DNA from: Tepiditoga spiralis
Lineage (GTDB): Bacteria > Thermotogota > Thermotogae > Petrotogales > Petrotogaceae
DNA: 64,000 nucleotides
Assembly: GCF_014701195.1 (NCBI RefSeq)
Contig: NZ_AP018712.1
Span: forward strand, 1,072,501-1,136,500
Reading direction: 5' to 3'
Both the position numbers and the translations under genes were made by a program. Positions 1 through 7,868 of the stretch are shown one piece after another. Below the pieces are notes generated by a model that worked only from the letters and a program-made list of their open reading frames with translations, had not been told where the DNA came from and searched no databases. The number at the start of each line of letters is the position of its first letter. Positions within the stretch are counted from its first letter, which is position 1.

Positions 1-119
1 TCTATACTTTTACCTCTTTCAAAAACATCAATAGTTGAGTTTTCAATTTTACCTGAATCTACCATACCTTTTATAAAACCAATAGAAGCCGCTCCGAAAC
101 CTATAACAGCAATTTTCAA
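1..119 (-). CDS. FAD/NAD(P)-binding oxidoreductase, N-terminal fragment
   Basis: Only the first ~39 codons are in the window; the gene runs off the left edge. It starts at TTG (119-117) behind a GGAGG site at about 129-133. The N-terminus reads MKIAVIGFGAASIGFIKGM, a beta strand followed by a glycine-rich GxGxxS turn that binds the ADP part of FAD or NAD(P), as in FAD-dependent dehydrogenases. About 20 residues later an acidic strand end (DVFER) fits the Rossmann fold. The substrate cannot be told from this fragment. It is transcribed divergently from the AEC transporter. Confidence 0.6.
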   Translation of the reverse strand, partial: MKIAVIGFGAASIGFIKGMVDSGKIENSTIDVFERGKSI

Positions 120-156
120 AGTACAACACCTCCAAAATAATGTGTGAACAATTTTT

Positions 157-167
157 ATTATACCATA
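157..167 (-). promoter_or_regulatory. extended -10 promoter of the flavoprotein gene
   Basis: On the minus strand this reads TATGGTATAAT, a consensus -10 hexamer preceded by the TGn extension. It lies about 40 bases upstream of the TTG start. The same 11-mer recurs at other promoters in the window. Confidence 0.6.
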
Positions 168-209
168 TAAAGTATGAAGATAAAATTAAATAATAAATGT
201 TATTTATTA

Positions 210-218
210 TGTTATAAT
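210..218 (+). promoter_or_regulatory. extended -10 promoter of the AEC transporter
   Basis: TGT-TATAAT, an extended -10 element, lies 29 bases before the ATG at 248. No clear -35 is seen. Confidence 0.5.
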
Positions 219-247
219 TTAATGATATTTATTCTTGGAGGTAAAAA

Positions 248-1165
248 ATGAATTACACTAATATTTTAAATCAAGTTTCAGTACTTTTTTTATTGATACT
301 AACGGGGTATTTTACAAGAAAATTTAATTTATTAAATGATGAAAAAACTAAGACACTTTCTGATATTGTATTAAATTTAACTTTACCAGCACTAATAATT
401 TCATCAATGCAAATGGATTTTTCTATTTCTGTTCTTATAAAAAGTGGAAATTTTATACTACTTTCTTTAATAGTTTATGCTGTGATTTTTATTTTTTCTA
501 TAACATTGCCAAAACTTTTAAAATCAAATGAAAAAGAAATTGGTGTTTATAAGTTTTCTATTATGTTTTCAAACGTAGGATTTATGGGATATCCAGTTGT
601 TAATGCTGTGTTTGGAAAAAAGGCATTATTTTATACTGCAATTTATAATTTGCCTTTTAATTTATTGATATTTACAATAGGAATAATGTTTCTTTCAAAA
701 GATATAAGATTAAATAAAAAAATTATTTTAAATCCAGGAATTATATCAGTATTAATTGGTTTTACTATGTTTTTATTCTCTATAAAACTTTTTACACCAA
801 TAAAGATGACAATAGATATGATTGGATCAGTAACAACACCAATATCTATGATGGTAATTGGATCTTTATTAGCTAAAAACAAATTAAATACAATATTTAC
901 TAATTGGAGAATTTATATAATAACATTCATAAGATTGTTTTTTGTTCCATTCTTTATTTGGATTATATTAAAAAATATAATTACTGATCCTTTAATGTTA
1001 GGTATATCAATTTTAATAAGTTCTATGCCAGTTGCAGCAAATAGTGCAATTCTTGCTGAAGAGTATGAAGGAAATGCAGAATTAGCTTCAAAAGTAGTTT
1101 TTATTTCTACTTTTTTTTCAATAATTACTATCCCAATTATTGTTAAACTATTTATTACAAATTAG
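248..1165 (+). CDS. AEC (auxin efflux carrier) family transporter
   Basis: A 305-residue integral membrane protein with about ten hydrophobic helices arranged as two halves, the normal size for bacterial AEC permeases. The N-terminal pattern (LFLLILTGYFTRKFNLL, then LTLPALIISSM) and the mid-protein SNVGFMGYPVVNAVFG segment are typical of the family, as is the C-terminal SSMPVAANSAILAEEY. Members export or exchange organic acids such as malate or other small anions across the cytoplasmic membrane; the substrate here is unknown. GGAGG ends about 7 bases before the ATG. The gene stands alone with its own promoter. Confidence 0.85.
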   Translation: MNYTNILNQVSVLFLLILTGYFTRKFNLLNDEKTKTLSDIVLNLTLPALIISSMQMDFSISVLIKSGNFILLSLIVYAVIFIFSITLPKLLKSNEKEIGVYKFSIMFSNVGFMGYPVVNAVFGKKALFYTAIYNLPFNLLIFTIGIMFLSKDIRLNKKIILNPGIISVLIGFTMFLFSIKLFTPIKMTIDMIGSVTTPISMMVIGSLLAKNKLNTIFTNWRIYIITFIRLFFVPFFIWIILKNIITDPLMLGISILISSMPVAANSAILAEEYEGNAELASKVVFISTFFSIITIPIIVKLFITN

Positions 1166-1333
1166 AATTACATTTTTATAAAAAAAATCTAATATAAAAA
1201 TATAATTGCTTTAAAGTTACGATATTTTATAATTATTTTCTTGTATTAAAAAAAATTTTTTTCATTTTTTCTTTCAATTATAAAAAAAGATTTTGTGAAT
1301 TTAAAATTAAAATCTACATAACATATTTTTTAC

Positions 1334-1362
1334 TTGCAATAAAGAAGAGGTTATGGTATAAT
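1334..1362 (+). promoter_or_regulatory. sigma-A promoter with 17-bp spacer
   Basis: TTGCAA (1334-1339), a 17-base spacer and TATAAT (1357-1362), with TATGG directly before the -10. Start of transcription is predicted near 1369. No coding region follows before the terminator at 1404-1430. Confidence 0.7.
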
Positions 1363-1368
1363 AAAGTT

Positions 1369-1430
1369 AGTGAAGCTTATTTTTCACAAAAATCTCCTCT
1401 TTAGCGGTTCTTTTGAACCGCCTTTTTTTT
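1369..1430 (+). ncRNA. candidate small RNA, about 60 nt
   Basis: A good promoter is followed after about 35 bases by a strong intrinsic terminator, with no room for a meaningful reading frame. The predicted transcript has a 5' hairpin (GTGAA 1370-1374 with TTCAC 1383-1387), an unpaired CU-rich stretch TCTCCTCTTT (1393-1402), then the terminator hairpin. The CU-rich stretch is complementary to Shine-Dalgarno sequences, as in several Gram-positive regulatory RNAs. The RNA and its role are inferred. A leftover leader of a lost gene is the main alternative. Confidence 0.45.
1404..1430 (+). terminator. intrinsic terminator
   Basis: GCGGTTC (1404-1410), loop TTTT, GAACCGC (1415-1421), then C and eight T. 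It ends the candidate small RNA. Confidence 0.85.
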
Positions 1431-1452
1431 ATATTATTTAATATATTAATGT

Positions 1453-1480
1453 AATAAAAAATCCCAGCATCGCTGGGATT
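1453..1480 (-). terminator. intrinsic terminator of the AAA/nuclease gene
   Basis: Nine-base-pair stem AATCCCAGC/GCTGGGATT with a 3-base loop (1460-1480). On the minus strand it is followed by TTTTTTAT. The stop codon of the gene lies inside the stem. Confidence 0.8.
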
Positions 1481-3011
1481 ATATCTTTTCTATTTTGTAT
1501 TCGTCTATGTTTCTTTTTTCTGAGTTTATATTTATTCCTATTATATAAATTTCTTTTCCTTTGTACTTTTCATAGTACTTTATTTCTTTTATTTGATTCA
1601 AGGCTTTTTCTGCACTCTTATCTATCTTTATTTCCATTATGTATATAGTGTCTTCCTCTATTACTATATCGCTTCTTCCTAAGTTCGTTAATTCTTCTGC
1701 TGTTACGTTTAGTCCTGTTGATGCGAGTATTGTGTATATCAATGAATGATAGTAGCTTTCTTCTTTTTTGTGTAAGTTGTATGGGATTGCACTTATTATT
1801 CTTTTTATTTCTTTTATTATTCCTTCTATGTCTTTTTCTCTTATTGCTTTCCATATCGTTTTATTTATTTCTTTTATTTTTCCTCTTTCAAGTTCATAGT
1901 TCGCTTCTAATATTATCTTTGAAAAGCTATTCTTTACTTCTATATTTGGATAATCTAATAAATATTCATATTCCATTCCATATTGTTCTTTCCCTTTAAA
2001 GGTTAAGTATCCTGATTGTGTAAAGAATATACTTGCATTTGCTTCTTCTATTTCTCGTGTTGAAAAATCGAGTTCGCTCACTGGATACTTCACTAAGTCT
2101 TCATATCTTATCTTCTTCCCTTTTATGTATTCATATAAAAATGATGGCGATCCACTTTCAAACCAATAGTTTTGAAACTTTCTTTCATTAAAAAATCTTA
2201 ATATTGAAAATGGATTGTATACACTACTTTCTCCATCAAATGAAAATCCATTGTAGTACATCTTTAAGTTTTTTAATAACTCTTTTTCTTTCATATTCAT
2301 TTCAAGTGCTGTTTCTTTTATGTGTTCTTTAAAGTTTCTTTCTAACTCTTCTTGTGTGTATCCCAATATCTGCGCGTATTTTTTATTCAATGATATATCA
2401 TTTAAGTTGTTCAATGCTGAAAATACTCCTGTTTTTGTGAACTTTGTTATTCCTGTCATGAATACAAACTTTATGTATTCATCATTTGATTTTATACTAA
2501 CATAAAAATTTCTCAATATTTCTCTATATCTTTCTGCTTTTTCTTTGTTGTTTATATTGTCTAATATTGGTTTTTCATATTCATCTACTAATATTACTAC
2601 TCTTTCTTTTCTTGATAGTTCAAATATTAATTCATCAAAAGCATATTTATAATGGTCACTTTCTATTTTTATTCCATACTTTCTTGCTTCTCTTTTTATT
2701 ATTCTCAATAATCCATCTTTTAATTCTTCTTCTGTATCATTTGTTGTATCCAATAAACTTATTCTTATCACTGGATACTCTTTGAACTCCCATTTATCAT
2801 ATATATACGTTCCTTTAAATAAGTCTTTTTCTCCTTTAAATAGATAGTACAGTGTTGATATCGTTAAACTCTTTCCAAATCTTCTTGGGCGTGATAAAAA
2901 ATAAAATTTTCCACTTGTTATTAATTCATATAAATATTTTGTTTTATCTATGTATATATAATCTGTTATTAATTCTTTAAAGTCTTGTACTCCTATTGGT
3001 AGTTTTTTCAT
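1479..3011 (-). CDS. AAA-ATPase-like protein with C-terminal PD-(D/E)XK nuclease-like domain
   Basis: A protein of about 510 residues of the AAA-ATPase-like family (PF09820 plus DUF1703-type C-terminus). The N-terminal motif VQDFKELITDYIYIDKT, the Walker A region SRPRRFGKSLTIS and the Walker B VVILVDEYEKPI are visible in the first 150 residues. The C-terminus GRSDIVIEEDTIYIMEIKI matches a PD-(D/E)XK core. The cellular role of the family is not established; it is often multicopy and patchily distributed. A GTG nine bases upstream lies inside the GAGGTG ribosome site, so ATG 3011 is preferred. It has its own extended -10 promoter and terminator, suggesting an independent unit. Confidence 0.85.
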   Translation of the reverse strand: MKKLPIGVQDFKELITDYIYIDKTKYLYELITSGKFYFLSRPRRFGKSLTISTLYYLFKGEKDLFKGTYIYDKWEFKEYPVIRISLLDTTNDTEEELKDGLLRIIKREARKYGIKIESDHYKYAFDELIFELSRKERVVILVDEYEKPILDNINNKEKAERYREILRNFYVSIKSNDEYIKFVFMTGITKFTKTGVFSALNNLNDISLNKKYAQILGYTQEELERNFKEHIKETALEMNMKEKELLKNLKMYYNGFSFDGESSVYNPFSILRFFNERKFQNYWFESGSPSFLYEYIKGKKIRYEDLVKYPVSELDFSTREIEEANASIFFTQSGYLTFKGKEQYGMEYEYLLDYPNIEVKNSFSKIILEANYELERGKIKEINKTIWKAIREKDIEGIIKEIKRIISAIPYNLHKKEESYYHSLIYTILASTGLNVTAEELTNLGRSDIVIEEDTIYIMEIKIDKSAEKALNQIKEIKYYEKYKGKEIYIIGININSEKRNIDEYKIEKI

Positions 3012-3031
3012 TTTTATCACCTCTAATTTTT

Positions 3032-3042
3032 ATTATACCATA
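3032..3042 (-). promoter_or_regulatory. extended -10 promoter of the AAA/nuclease gene
   Basis: The minus strand reads TATGGTATAAT about 20 bases before the ATG at 3011, identical to the element at 157-167. Confidence 0.6.
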
Positions 3043-3074
3043 GGTTTTTTTTATTTATTTTTATTTTATTAAAT

Positions 3075-3764
3075 TTACCATCCTTTTTTATAATAAGTTT
3101 GAACATATTCGTATGTTCTCTTAGGGTTTGGCCATTTTGAAGTATATTCATGTTCAAAGTAAGAAACTTTCCCATAGTATTTTGTTCTATATTCATCTTC
3201 CGGCATATCCCAAATTCCCCCATATTTAAATTCTGTATAGCTAAATGATTTACTAGTATCCATTATGTCTTCATATTCTACATTTTCCCAAACTTTTTTC
3301 TGATAGTTAAATTTTTGTTTAATAATATATCCCCATCTTATAAAATTATACTTGTGTTCAATAATATGATAATAATATCCCCAAACATAGTTTTTTCTTT
3401 CTGGATTTTTAAAAGTATATTGTCCACTTACATTAACAGAATGATTTCTTTTAATAGAAGGAGCAATACCTAATTTTTTTGCTATATCTATACTTCCATT
3501 AACTTCAAGTTTTATATTATAATTTTTGTTAATATCTATAAATAACAGTTTTAAATTTGTTGGTTTTACATCTTTCCATTGAGTGTATTCATTTTCTTTT
3601 TTAGTATTTATTTGCCATTCTTCTAAACAATATTTCCTTCTATAAATAACTTTAGGATAAAACATATTTGCTAATTTGTTTTTTTCTGCAAAACCAATTA
3701 TTGTTATGACTAATAAAAAAGCAAACAATATTAACCATGAACTTCTTCTTTTTGTTTTTTTCAC
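3075..3764 (-). CDS. hypothetical membrane-anchored protein
   Basis: A 229-residue protein of no recognised family. Residues 1-9 are basic and residues ~10-27 form one hydrophobic helix (WLILFAFLLVITIIGFA), so it is probably anchored in the cytoplasmic membrane with an extracytoplasmic domain. The rest is rich in Tyr, Trp and Lys, with repeated aromatic beta-type patterns (YVWGYYYHI, YNFIRWGYI), and could be a small beta-sandwich. The start is GTG behind a very strong GGAGGAG site. It is not clearly co-transcribed with the AAA/nuclease gene, which has its own promoter. Confidence 0.55.
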   Translation of the reverse strand: MKKTKRRSSWLILFAFLLVITIIGFAEKNKLANMFYPKVIYRRKYCLEEWQINTKKENEYTQWKDVKPTNLKLLFIDINKNYNIKLEVNGSIDIAKKLGIAPSIKRNHSVNVSGQYTFKNPERKNYVWGYYYHIIEHKYNFIRWGYIIKQKFNYQKKVWENVEYEDIMDTSKSFSYTEFKYGGIWDMPEDEYRTKYYGKVSYFEHEYTSKWPNPKRTYEYVQTYYKKGW

Positions 3765-3882
3765 TTTTTTCTCCTCCTATATTTTATTGTTTAAATATAC
3801 TATAAAGTATAAAATTAATATATTAATAACTAAAAACATTTATTTTCTTTAATAACTTATATATTTATTAAAATTTTATAAT

Positions 3883-3919
3883 AAAAAAAGCAAAAAATCA
3901 ATATTTTTTTGCTTTTTTT
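3883..3919 (-). terminator. AT-rich intrinsic terminator of the NQR operon
   Basis: A7-GC-A6 (3883-3897) can pair with T7-GC-T7 (3904-3919), giving a long A/T stem around one GC step. It lies 77 bases past the last gene of the minus-strand nqr operon. It could act in both directions. Confidence 0.5.
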
Positions 3920-3995
3920 ACTAAATTTTAATATTAAAATATAATGTATAAAAAATATGAAGTATTTTAAATATAAATTTATTTATTATTACTTT

Positions 3996-4493
3996 TTAAT
4001 ACAAGGGGGTAAATCCCATATCATCCCAATATTCGTCAGATAATTGTTTATATAAATTATACAAAACGTCTCTATGCACTTTTTCCCACTTTGAAAGCAT
4101 ATTAAAAACATTTTTTGCTTCTAAATCTTCAATCTTTTCAGATGCATTTTTATAAAAGTTCATAAAGTCTTCTTCTATTAAATATCCCATCTTTAAAACA
4201 GTTAAATCAAGTGCTAAATCTTCTGCTTTTCCTGTAATTGTATCTATTTTTTCTCTTTTAAAAAAAATACTATCATCTTCTTCTGGAACTTCAATATCTA
4301 AACTATTATTTTTTTCATAGTTACTTATTAAATTTTTAATAAATTCAACGTGTGAAGCTTCCATTTCTCCTAAATCAGTAAAAACTTCTTTGAGTTCTTT
4401 TGTTTTCACTTTTTCTGATTTTTCTTTATAAAAATTCCTTCCTTCTATTTCTTTTGATAAAGCGTAATTTAAAATTCCTACTATTCCTTTCAT
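3996..4493 (-). CDS. rubrerythrin-like ferritin-fold diiron protein
   Basis: A 165-residue four-helix protein with both halves of a diiron site: Glu in KEIEGRNFY (residues ~15-17), ExxH in EMEASH (~45-48), Glu in LIEEDFMNFY, and a second ExxH in KWEKVH. It lacks the C-terminal rubredoxin Cys motif of classical rubrerythrin. Relatives reduce peroxide or handle oxygen and iron, and need electrons from another protein. It is the last gene of the nqr operon, 2 bases after the preceding gene, so it may receive electrons from, or protect, that complex; this is inference from position. Confidence 0.75.
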   Translation of the reverse strand: MKGIVGILNYALSKEIEGRNFYKEKSEKVKTKELKEVFTDLGEMEASHVEFIKNLISNYEKNNSLDIEVPEEDDSIFFKREKIDTITGKAEDLALDLTVLKMGYLIEEDFMNFYKNASEKIEDLEAKNVFNMLSKWEKVHRDVLYNLYKQLSDEYWDDMGFTPLY

Positions 4494-4495
4494 TT

Positions 4496-4954
4496 TTATT
4501 CCTCCAATTCTAAAGTTTCTTTTAATTTTTCTGGATCTAGTCTAAAGTCAGAGCCTTTACCTTGAAAAAAGTGATGTTTTTCTATTAAATGTATTGAAAG
4601 ATCGCTGTATAATATTTCTTTTCCACTATTTTTATTTTTAACTTTGACATTTATTTTTTTAAATACACCATCTTCAAAAGGGCAGGGTATAACTCCTCTT
4701 GCCTCATAAACCATTACTTCGAAAATTTTATCAATTGTTATAGGTTCACCTAAGCCTTTTTCTCCTTCTTTTAATAAATATTTCATCTTTTCTACTAAAT
4801 TTGGTATTTTTAAGTTTAATTCATTTATAAGTTCTTCATCACTTTCAATAATATCTGATAAATGTCTGTTATCCTCACCTAAAAATCCTGTTGATACAAT
4901 AACTCCTGGTTTCATGTTTTTTTCTGCCTTAATTAATTCTGGTGTCATTTTCAT
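4496..4954 (-). CDS. conserved-looking hypothetical protein in the nqr operon
   Basis: A soluble protein of about 152 residues with no family I recognise. It has no signal peptide or membrane segment. The central part has VYEARGVIPCPFEDGVF with a single Cys, and a later YSDLSIHLIEKHHFF segment carries three His, which could bind metal. The start chosen is ATG 4954 because GGAGG (4963-4967) sits at the right distance; the upstream GTG overlaps that site. It lies between nqrF (12 bases) and the rubrerythrin-like gene (2 bases), so it is almost surely co-translated with the complex. Confidence 0.65.
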   Translation of the reverse strand: MKMTPELIKAEKNMKPGVIVSTGFLGEDNRHLSDIIESDEELINELNLKIPNLVEKMKYLLKEGEKGLGEPITIDKIFEVMVYEARGVIPCPFEDGVFKKINVKVKNKNSGKEILYSDLSIHLIEKHHFFQGKGSDFRLDPEKLKETLELEE

Positions 4955-4966
4955 ATAAAACACCTC

Positions 4967-6064
4967 CTAAGCAAAGTTATCATAATAAATTTCTTCTTGC
5001 TTTATACCATTTTTAGTCATTACATTTACACAAGCATTTATCATTCCAGGGCTTCCGCACAAATATCCTTCTTTATGATTTTGATTTTCTTTTAAATATT
5101 TATTTAAAACATCTGTTATTAATCCTACTTCACCTTTCCAATTATCCTCGGGTGATGGTTCAGATAATGCAGGAATGAAATGAAAATTAGGTAATTCTTT
5201 TTCTATTTTTCTTAATTCTTCTAAATAAAATAAATCTTTTAAGCTTCTTGCACCAAAAAAGTACCATATGTTTCTATCTTTTATATTCTTTTCATACATA
5301 TCATATATTATTGATTTTATTGGTGCCATTCCTGATCCACCAGCAACACATATCATATCAGCATTTGTTTCTCTAACATAAAAGTCTCCAAATGGTCCTA
5401 TTAAATCAATATTTTGATTTTCTTTTAGTTTGGTATGAACGTAAGTTGTTGCTATTCCTTTTGGAACTAATCTTATTAAAAACTCTACTATATTCTTTTC
5501 AGATGGTTTTGAAGCTATTGAATAAGCTCTTTGAACACTTTCTTTTATTTTGTCATAAGGTGGAATTATTAATTGTGCATATTGACCAGCTTTAAATTCT
5601 ATTTCTTCTGGTAATTCAATTCTAACTTCTTTTATATCATGAGTAACATCTTTAATTGACACGATTTTTCCCTTATATTTTTTTACAGAAAATAATTCTT
5701 CAGGTATTTCTATTTTTATATCTGATTTTATTTTTATTTGGCAAGAAAGTCTTATATTTTTACTTATTTCTTCTTTACTCAATAGTGGTGCTTCTGTTGG
5801 TAAAATTGGTCCAACATCTGATATAACTTTAACCTTGCACATTCCACAGCTACCTCTTCCACCACATGCTGATGGAATAAATATTTTTTGTTCTGATAAA
5901 GTTGTTAAAAGTTTAGAACCGCCTTTTACTTTAAGATCTTTTTTTCCATTTATGTTTATGGTTACTTCGCCATAATTATTTACTATTCCATCAATTATTA
6001 CTATAATAGTAGCTAAAATTGCGCTTAGAACGGCAACAATAATAGGTGCTGTTAATATATTCAT
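4967..6064 (-). CDS. nqrF: Na+-translocating NADH:quinone reductase subunit F
   Basis: The NADH-oxidising subunit of Na+-NQR, 365 residues (usual ~407). In order: one N-terminal membrane helix (~6-28); a plant-type [2Fe-2S] ferredoxin domain with Cys in ACGGRGSCGMC and LSC (~65-107); an FAD domain with RAYSIAS (~185); and an NAD domain with GGSGMAP and C-terminal GSPGMI. All four cluster cysteines and the flavin motif are present, so it should move electrons from NADH via FAD to its 2Fe-2S cluster. It starts at ATG behind GAGGTGA, 9 bases after nqrE. Confidence 0.95.
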   Translation of the reverse strand: MNILTAPIIVAVLSAILATIIVIIDGIVNNYGEVTININGKKDLKVKGGSKLLTTLSEQKIFIPSACGGRGSCGMCKVKVISDVGPILPTEAPLLSKEEISKNIRLSCQIKIKSDIKIEIPEELFSVKKYKGKIVSIKDVTHDIKEVRIELPEEIEFKAGQYAQLIIPPYDKIKESVQRAYSIASKPSEKNIVEFLIRLVPKGIATTYVHTKLKENQNIDLIGPFGDFYVRETNADMICVAGGSGMAPIKSIIYDMYEKNIKDRNIWYFFGARSLKDLFYLEELRKIEKELPNFHFIPALSEPSPEDNWKGEVGLITDVLNKYLKENQNHKEGYLCGSPGMINACVNVMTKNGIKQEEIYYDNFA

Positions 6065-6073
6065 AAAATCACC

Positions 6074-6667
6074 TCACTGTACATTTAGCATACCTGAAAA
6101 TCCAATGAATGCCATAGCCATAAATCCTATAGTAATTAAAGTTATACCAGGTCCTTTTAATGCTGGTGGAACAGGTGCTTTATCAACTTTTTTTCTAATT
6201 GATGAAAGTAATACTATTGCTAACCACCACCCTAAGCCAGATCCTGTTCCATAAAATATAGTTTGTATCAATGAATAATTTCTCAATTGCATAAAAAGTG
6301 CAACACCAAGAATAGCACAATTAACAGTTATTAAAGGTAAAAAAATTCCAAGTGCCATATATAAGTTTATGGATACTCTTTCGATTAACATTTCTAATAT
6401 TTGAACGATTGCAGCTATAACTATTATAAAAACTATGTACTTTAGATATTCTAATTTGAAAGGAACTAAAATATACTTATAAACAAACCAATTTATAGTT
6501 GTTGTTATTGTCATAACAAAGGTAACAGCTATTCCTAATCCATTTGAAGATTTTTCATCTTTGGATACAGAAATAAAAGAACACATACCAAGAAAGTTTG
6601 CCAACAATATATTACTTGTAAAAATAGCAGCGAAAAATAGTATAAAAGGGTTTATATTTGGTATCAT
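6074..6667 (-). CDS. nqrE: Na+-NQR subunit E
   Basis: A 197-residue membrane subunit with about six helices. LGMCSFISVSK near the N-terminus and TVNCAILG mid-protein carry the two conserved Cys that, with the pair in NqrD, bind the intramembrane [2Fe-2S] centre. GSGLGWWLAIVLLSSIRKK and PPALKGPGITLITIGFMAMAF are NqrE-type rather than RnfA-type sequence. It starts with ATG and overlaps nqrD by 4 bases, so translation is coupled. Confidence 0.95.
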   Translation of the reverse strand: MIPNINPFILFFAAIFTSNILLANFLGMCSFISVSKDEKSSNGLGIAVTFVMTITTTINWFVYKYILVPFKLEYLKYIVFIIVIAAIVQILEMLIERVSINLYMALGIFLPLITVNCAILGVALFMQLRNYSLIQTIFYGTGSGLGWWLAIVLLSSIRKKVDKAPVPPALKGPGITLITIGFMAMAFIGFSGMLNVQ

Positions 6668-7266
6668 TTTTTAACCTCCTCTTTTAACATTTTACTTTTT
6701 ACTATCCAAATAAATATTGCTAACATAAAAAATGCACTTGGAGGCATTACCATAATTGTCCATTTCATAAAAGTATCTGGCAAAATTTTTATGCCAAACA
6801 GTGTTCCAAAACCTAAAATTTCTCTAAAAAAAGCTATTGTCATTAAAACATACATATAACCGAGACCCGCTGTAATTCCATCCCAAAATGATATTACAGG
6901 AGTATTTGATTGAGCAAAAGCTTCTGCTCTTCCCATTATTATACAGTTTGTTATAATCAAACCAACATAAGGTCCTAAAGACTTACTAACTTCTGGTAAA
7001 TAAGCTCTCAAAATTATATCTACTATTATTACATAAAAAGCTATAATTAAGGTTTGAACTATCATTCTAACTTTTCTTGGAATGAATGATTTTAAGGAAG
7101 ATACTGTAAAATTAGAAAATCCCGTAACCAAAACTACGCCAAGAGTCATGATAAAAGTATTTGTAAGATTGTTTGTAACTGCTAAAGTAGAACATATTCC
7201 TAAAATTTGAACAAAAACTCCATTGTTACTCCAAAGATTTTCTTTTAAAACCTTTCCATAGCTCAT
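6664..7266 (-). CDS. nqrD: Na+-NQR subunit D
   Basis: A 200-residue membrane subunit, pseudo-symmetric partner of NqrE. LGICSTLAVTNNL and TNCIIMGRAEAFA hold the two conserved Cys of the shared iron-sulfur site. VTGFSNFTVSSLKSFIP, VRMIVQTLIIA and LMTIAFFREILGFG match the NqrD family closely. The 4-base overlaps on both sides (nqrC upstream, nqrE downstream) show a tightly coupled operon. Confidence 0.95.
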   Translation of the reverse strand: MSYGKVLKENLWSNNGVFVQILGICSTLAVTNNLTNTFIMTLGVVLVTGFSNFTVSSLKSFIPRKVRMIVQTLIIAFYVIIVDIILRAYLPEVSKSLGPYVGLIITNCIIMGRAEAFAQSNTPVISFWDGITAGLGYMYVLMTIAFFREILGFGTLFGIKILPDTFMKWTIMVMPPSAFFMLAIFIWIVKSKMLKEEVKK

Positions 7267-7868
7267 TTTTTATCTACCCCCAGTATGTTAGAGAGTGTTT
7301 TTAAATTATCATTAATTATTTTTTCTACTGATTGAGATGTTCTTGTTGCTCCTGTTATAGAATCAAAAGATCCATTTTCTTTGTTTTTATCTCCATTTCC
7401 TCCAACTTTCATCAGTATCTTTCCATTAATTATTTTTTCTGCTCTAAATTGTTCTTTAAACCATTCTTCATCTATTCTTCCACCAAGTCCAGGTGTTTCA
7501 CTGTGAGAAATAAAATCTATTCCTATAATTCTTGTTAAATCTTTATTAACTGAAATTATTCCATTTATATTTCCCCACAAGCCATTACCATTAAATTCAA
7601 TAGCAAGAATATTTTCAGATTTGTTTTTATAAATAATAGCTTTGTTTTTTTTGCTCACTATTATTTCATTTTTAAATTTTTTATAAGCATCTTCTGAATC
7701 TTTATAATCAATATTCATTGCATTTAATATAGATTTTATTTTAAATAATTCTTTATTTTTTTCAACTTTGTTTTTTGTAAAATCATTTGCTAATGATAGT
7801 ACGAAGACAAATATAAAAGTTACAATAAAGGTAAAAAATATAGTATAAATTTTTCCATCTTTTTTCAT
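7263..7868 (-). CDS. nqrC: Na+-NQR subunit C (covalent FMN)
   Basis: A 201-residue subunit with one N-terminal membrane helix (~9-28) and an FMN-binding domain. The C-terminal SITGATRTSQSV contains the S/T-GAT motif whose Thr carries covalently bound FMN in NqrC/RnfG. The preceding GLGGRIDEEWFKEQF is also typical. It is shorter than proteobacterial NqrC (~255), about RnfG size. FMN attachment needs an ApbE-type transferase, which is not in this window. Overlaps both neighbours by 4 bases. Confidence 0.9.
   Translation of the reverse strand: MKKDGKIYTIFFTFIVTFIFVFVLSLANDFTKNKVEKNKELFKIKSILNAMNIDYKDSEDAYKKFKNEIIVSKKNKAIIYKNKSENILAIEFNGNGLWGNINGIISVNKDLTRIIGIDFISHSETPGLGGRIDEEWFKEQFRAEKIINGKILMKVGGNGDKNKENGSFDSITGATRTSQSVEKIINDNLKTLSNILGVDKK

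Noticed and set aside
1718-1999. Leu-rich plus-strand frame opposite the AAA/nuclease gene
   Set aside because: It is an antisense shadow of low complexity without a start signal.
3023-3223. 66-codon minus-strand frame between the AAA/nuclease and hypothetical genes
   Set aside because: It overlaps the hypothetical gene in another frame, lacks a ribosome site and resembles no protein.
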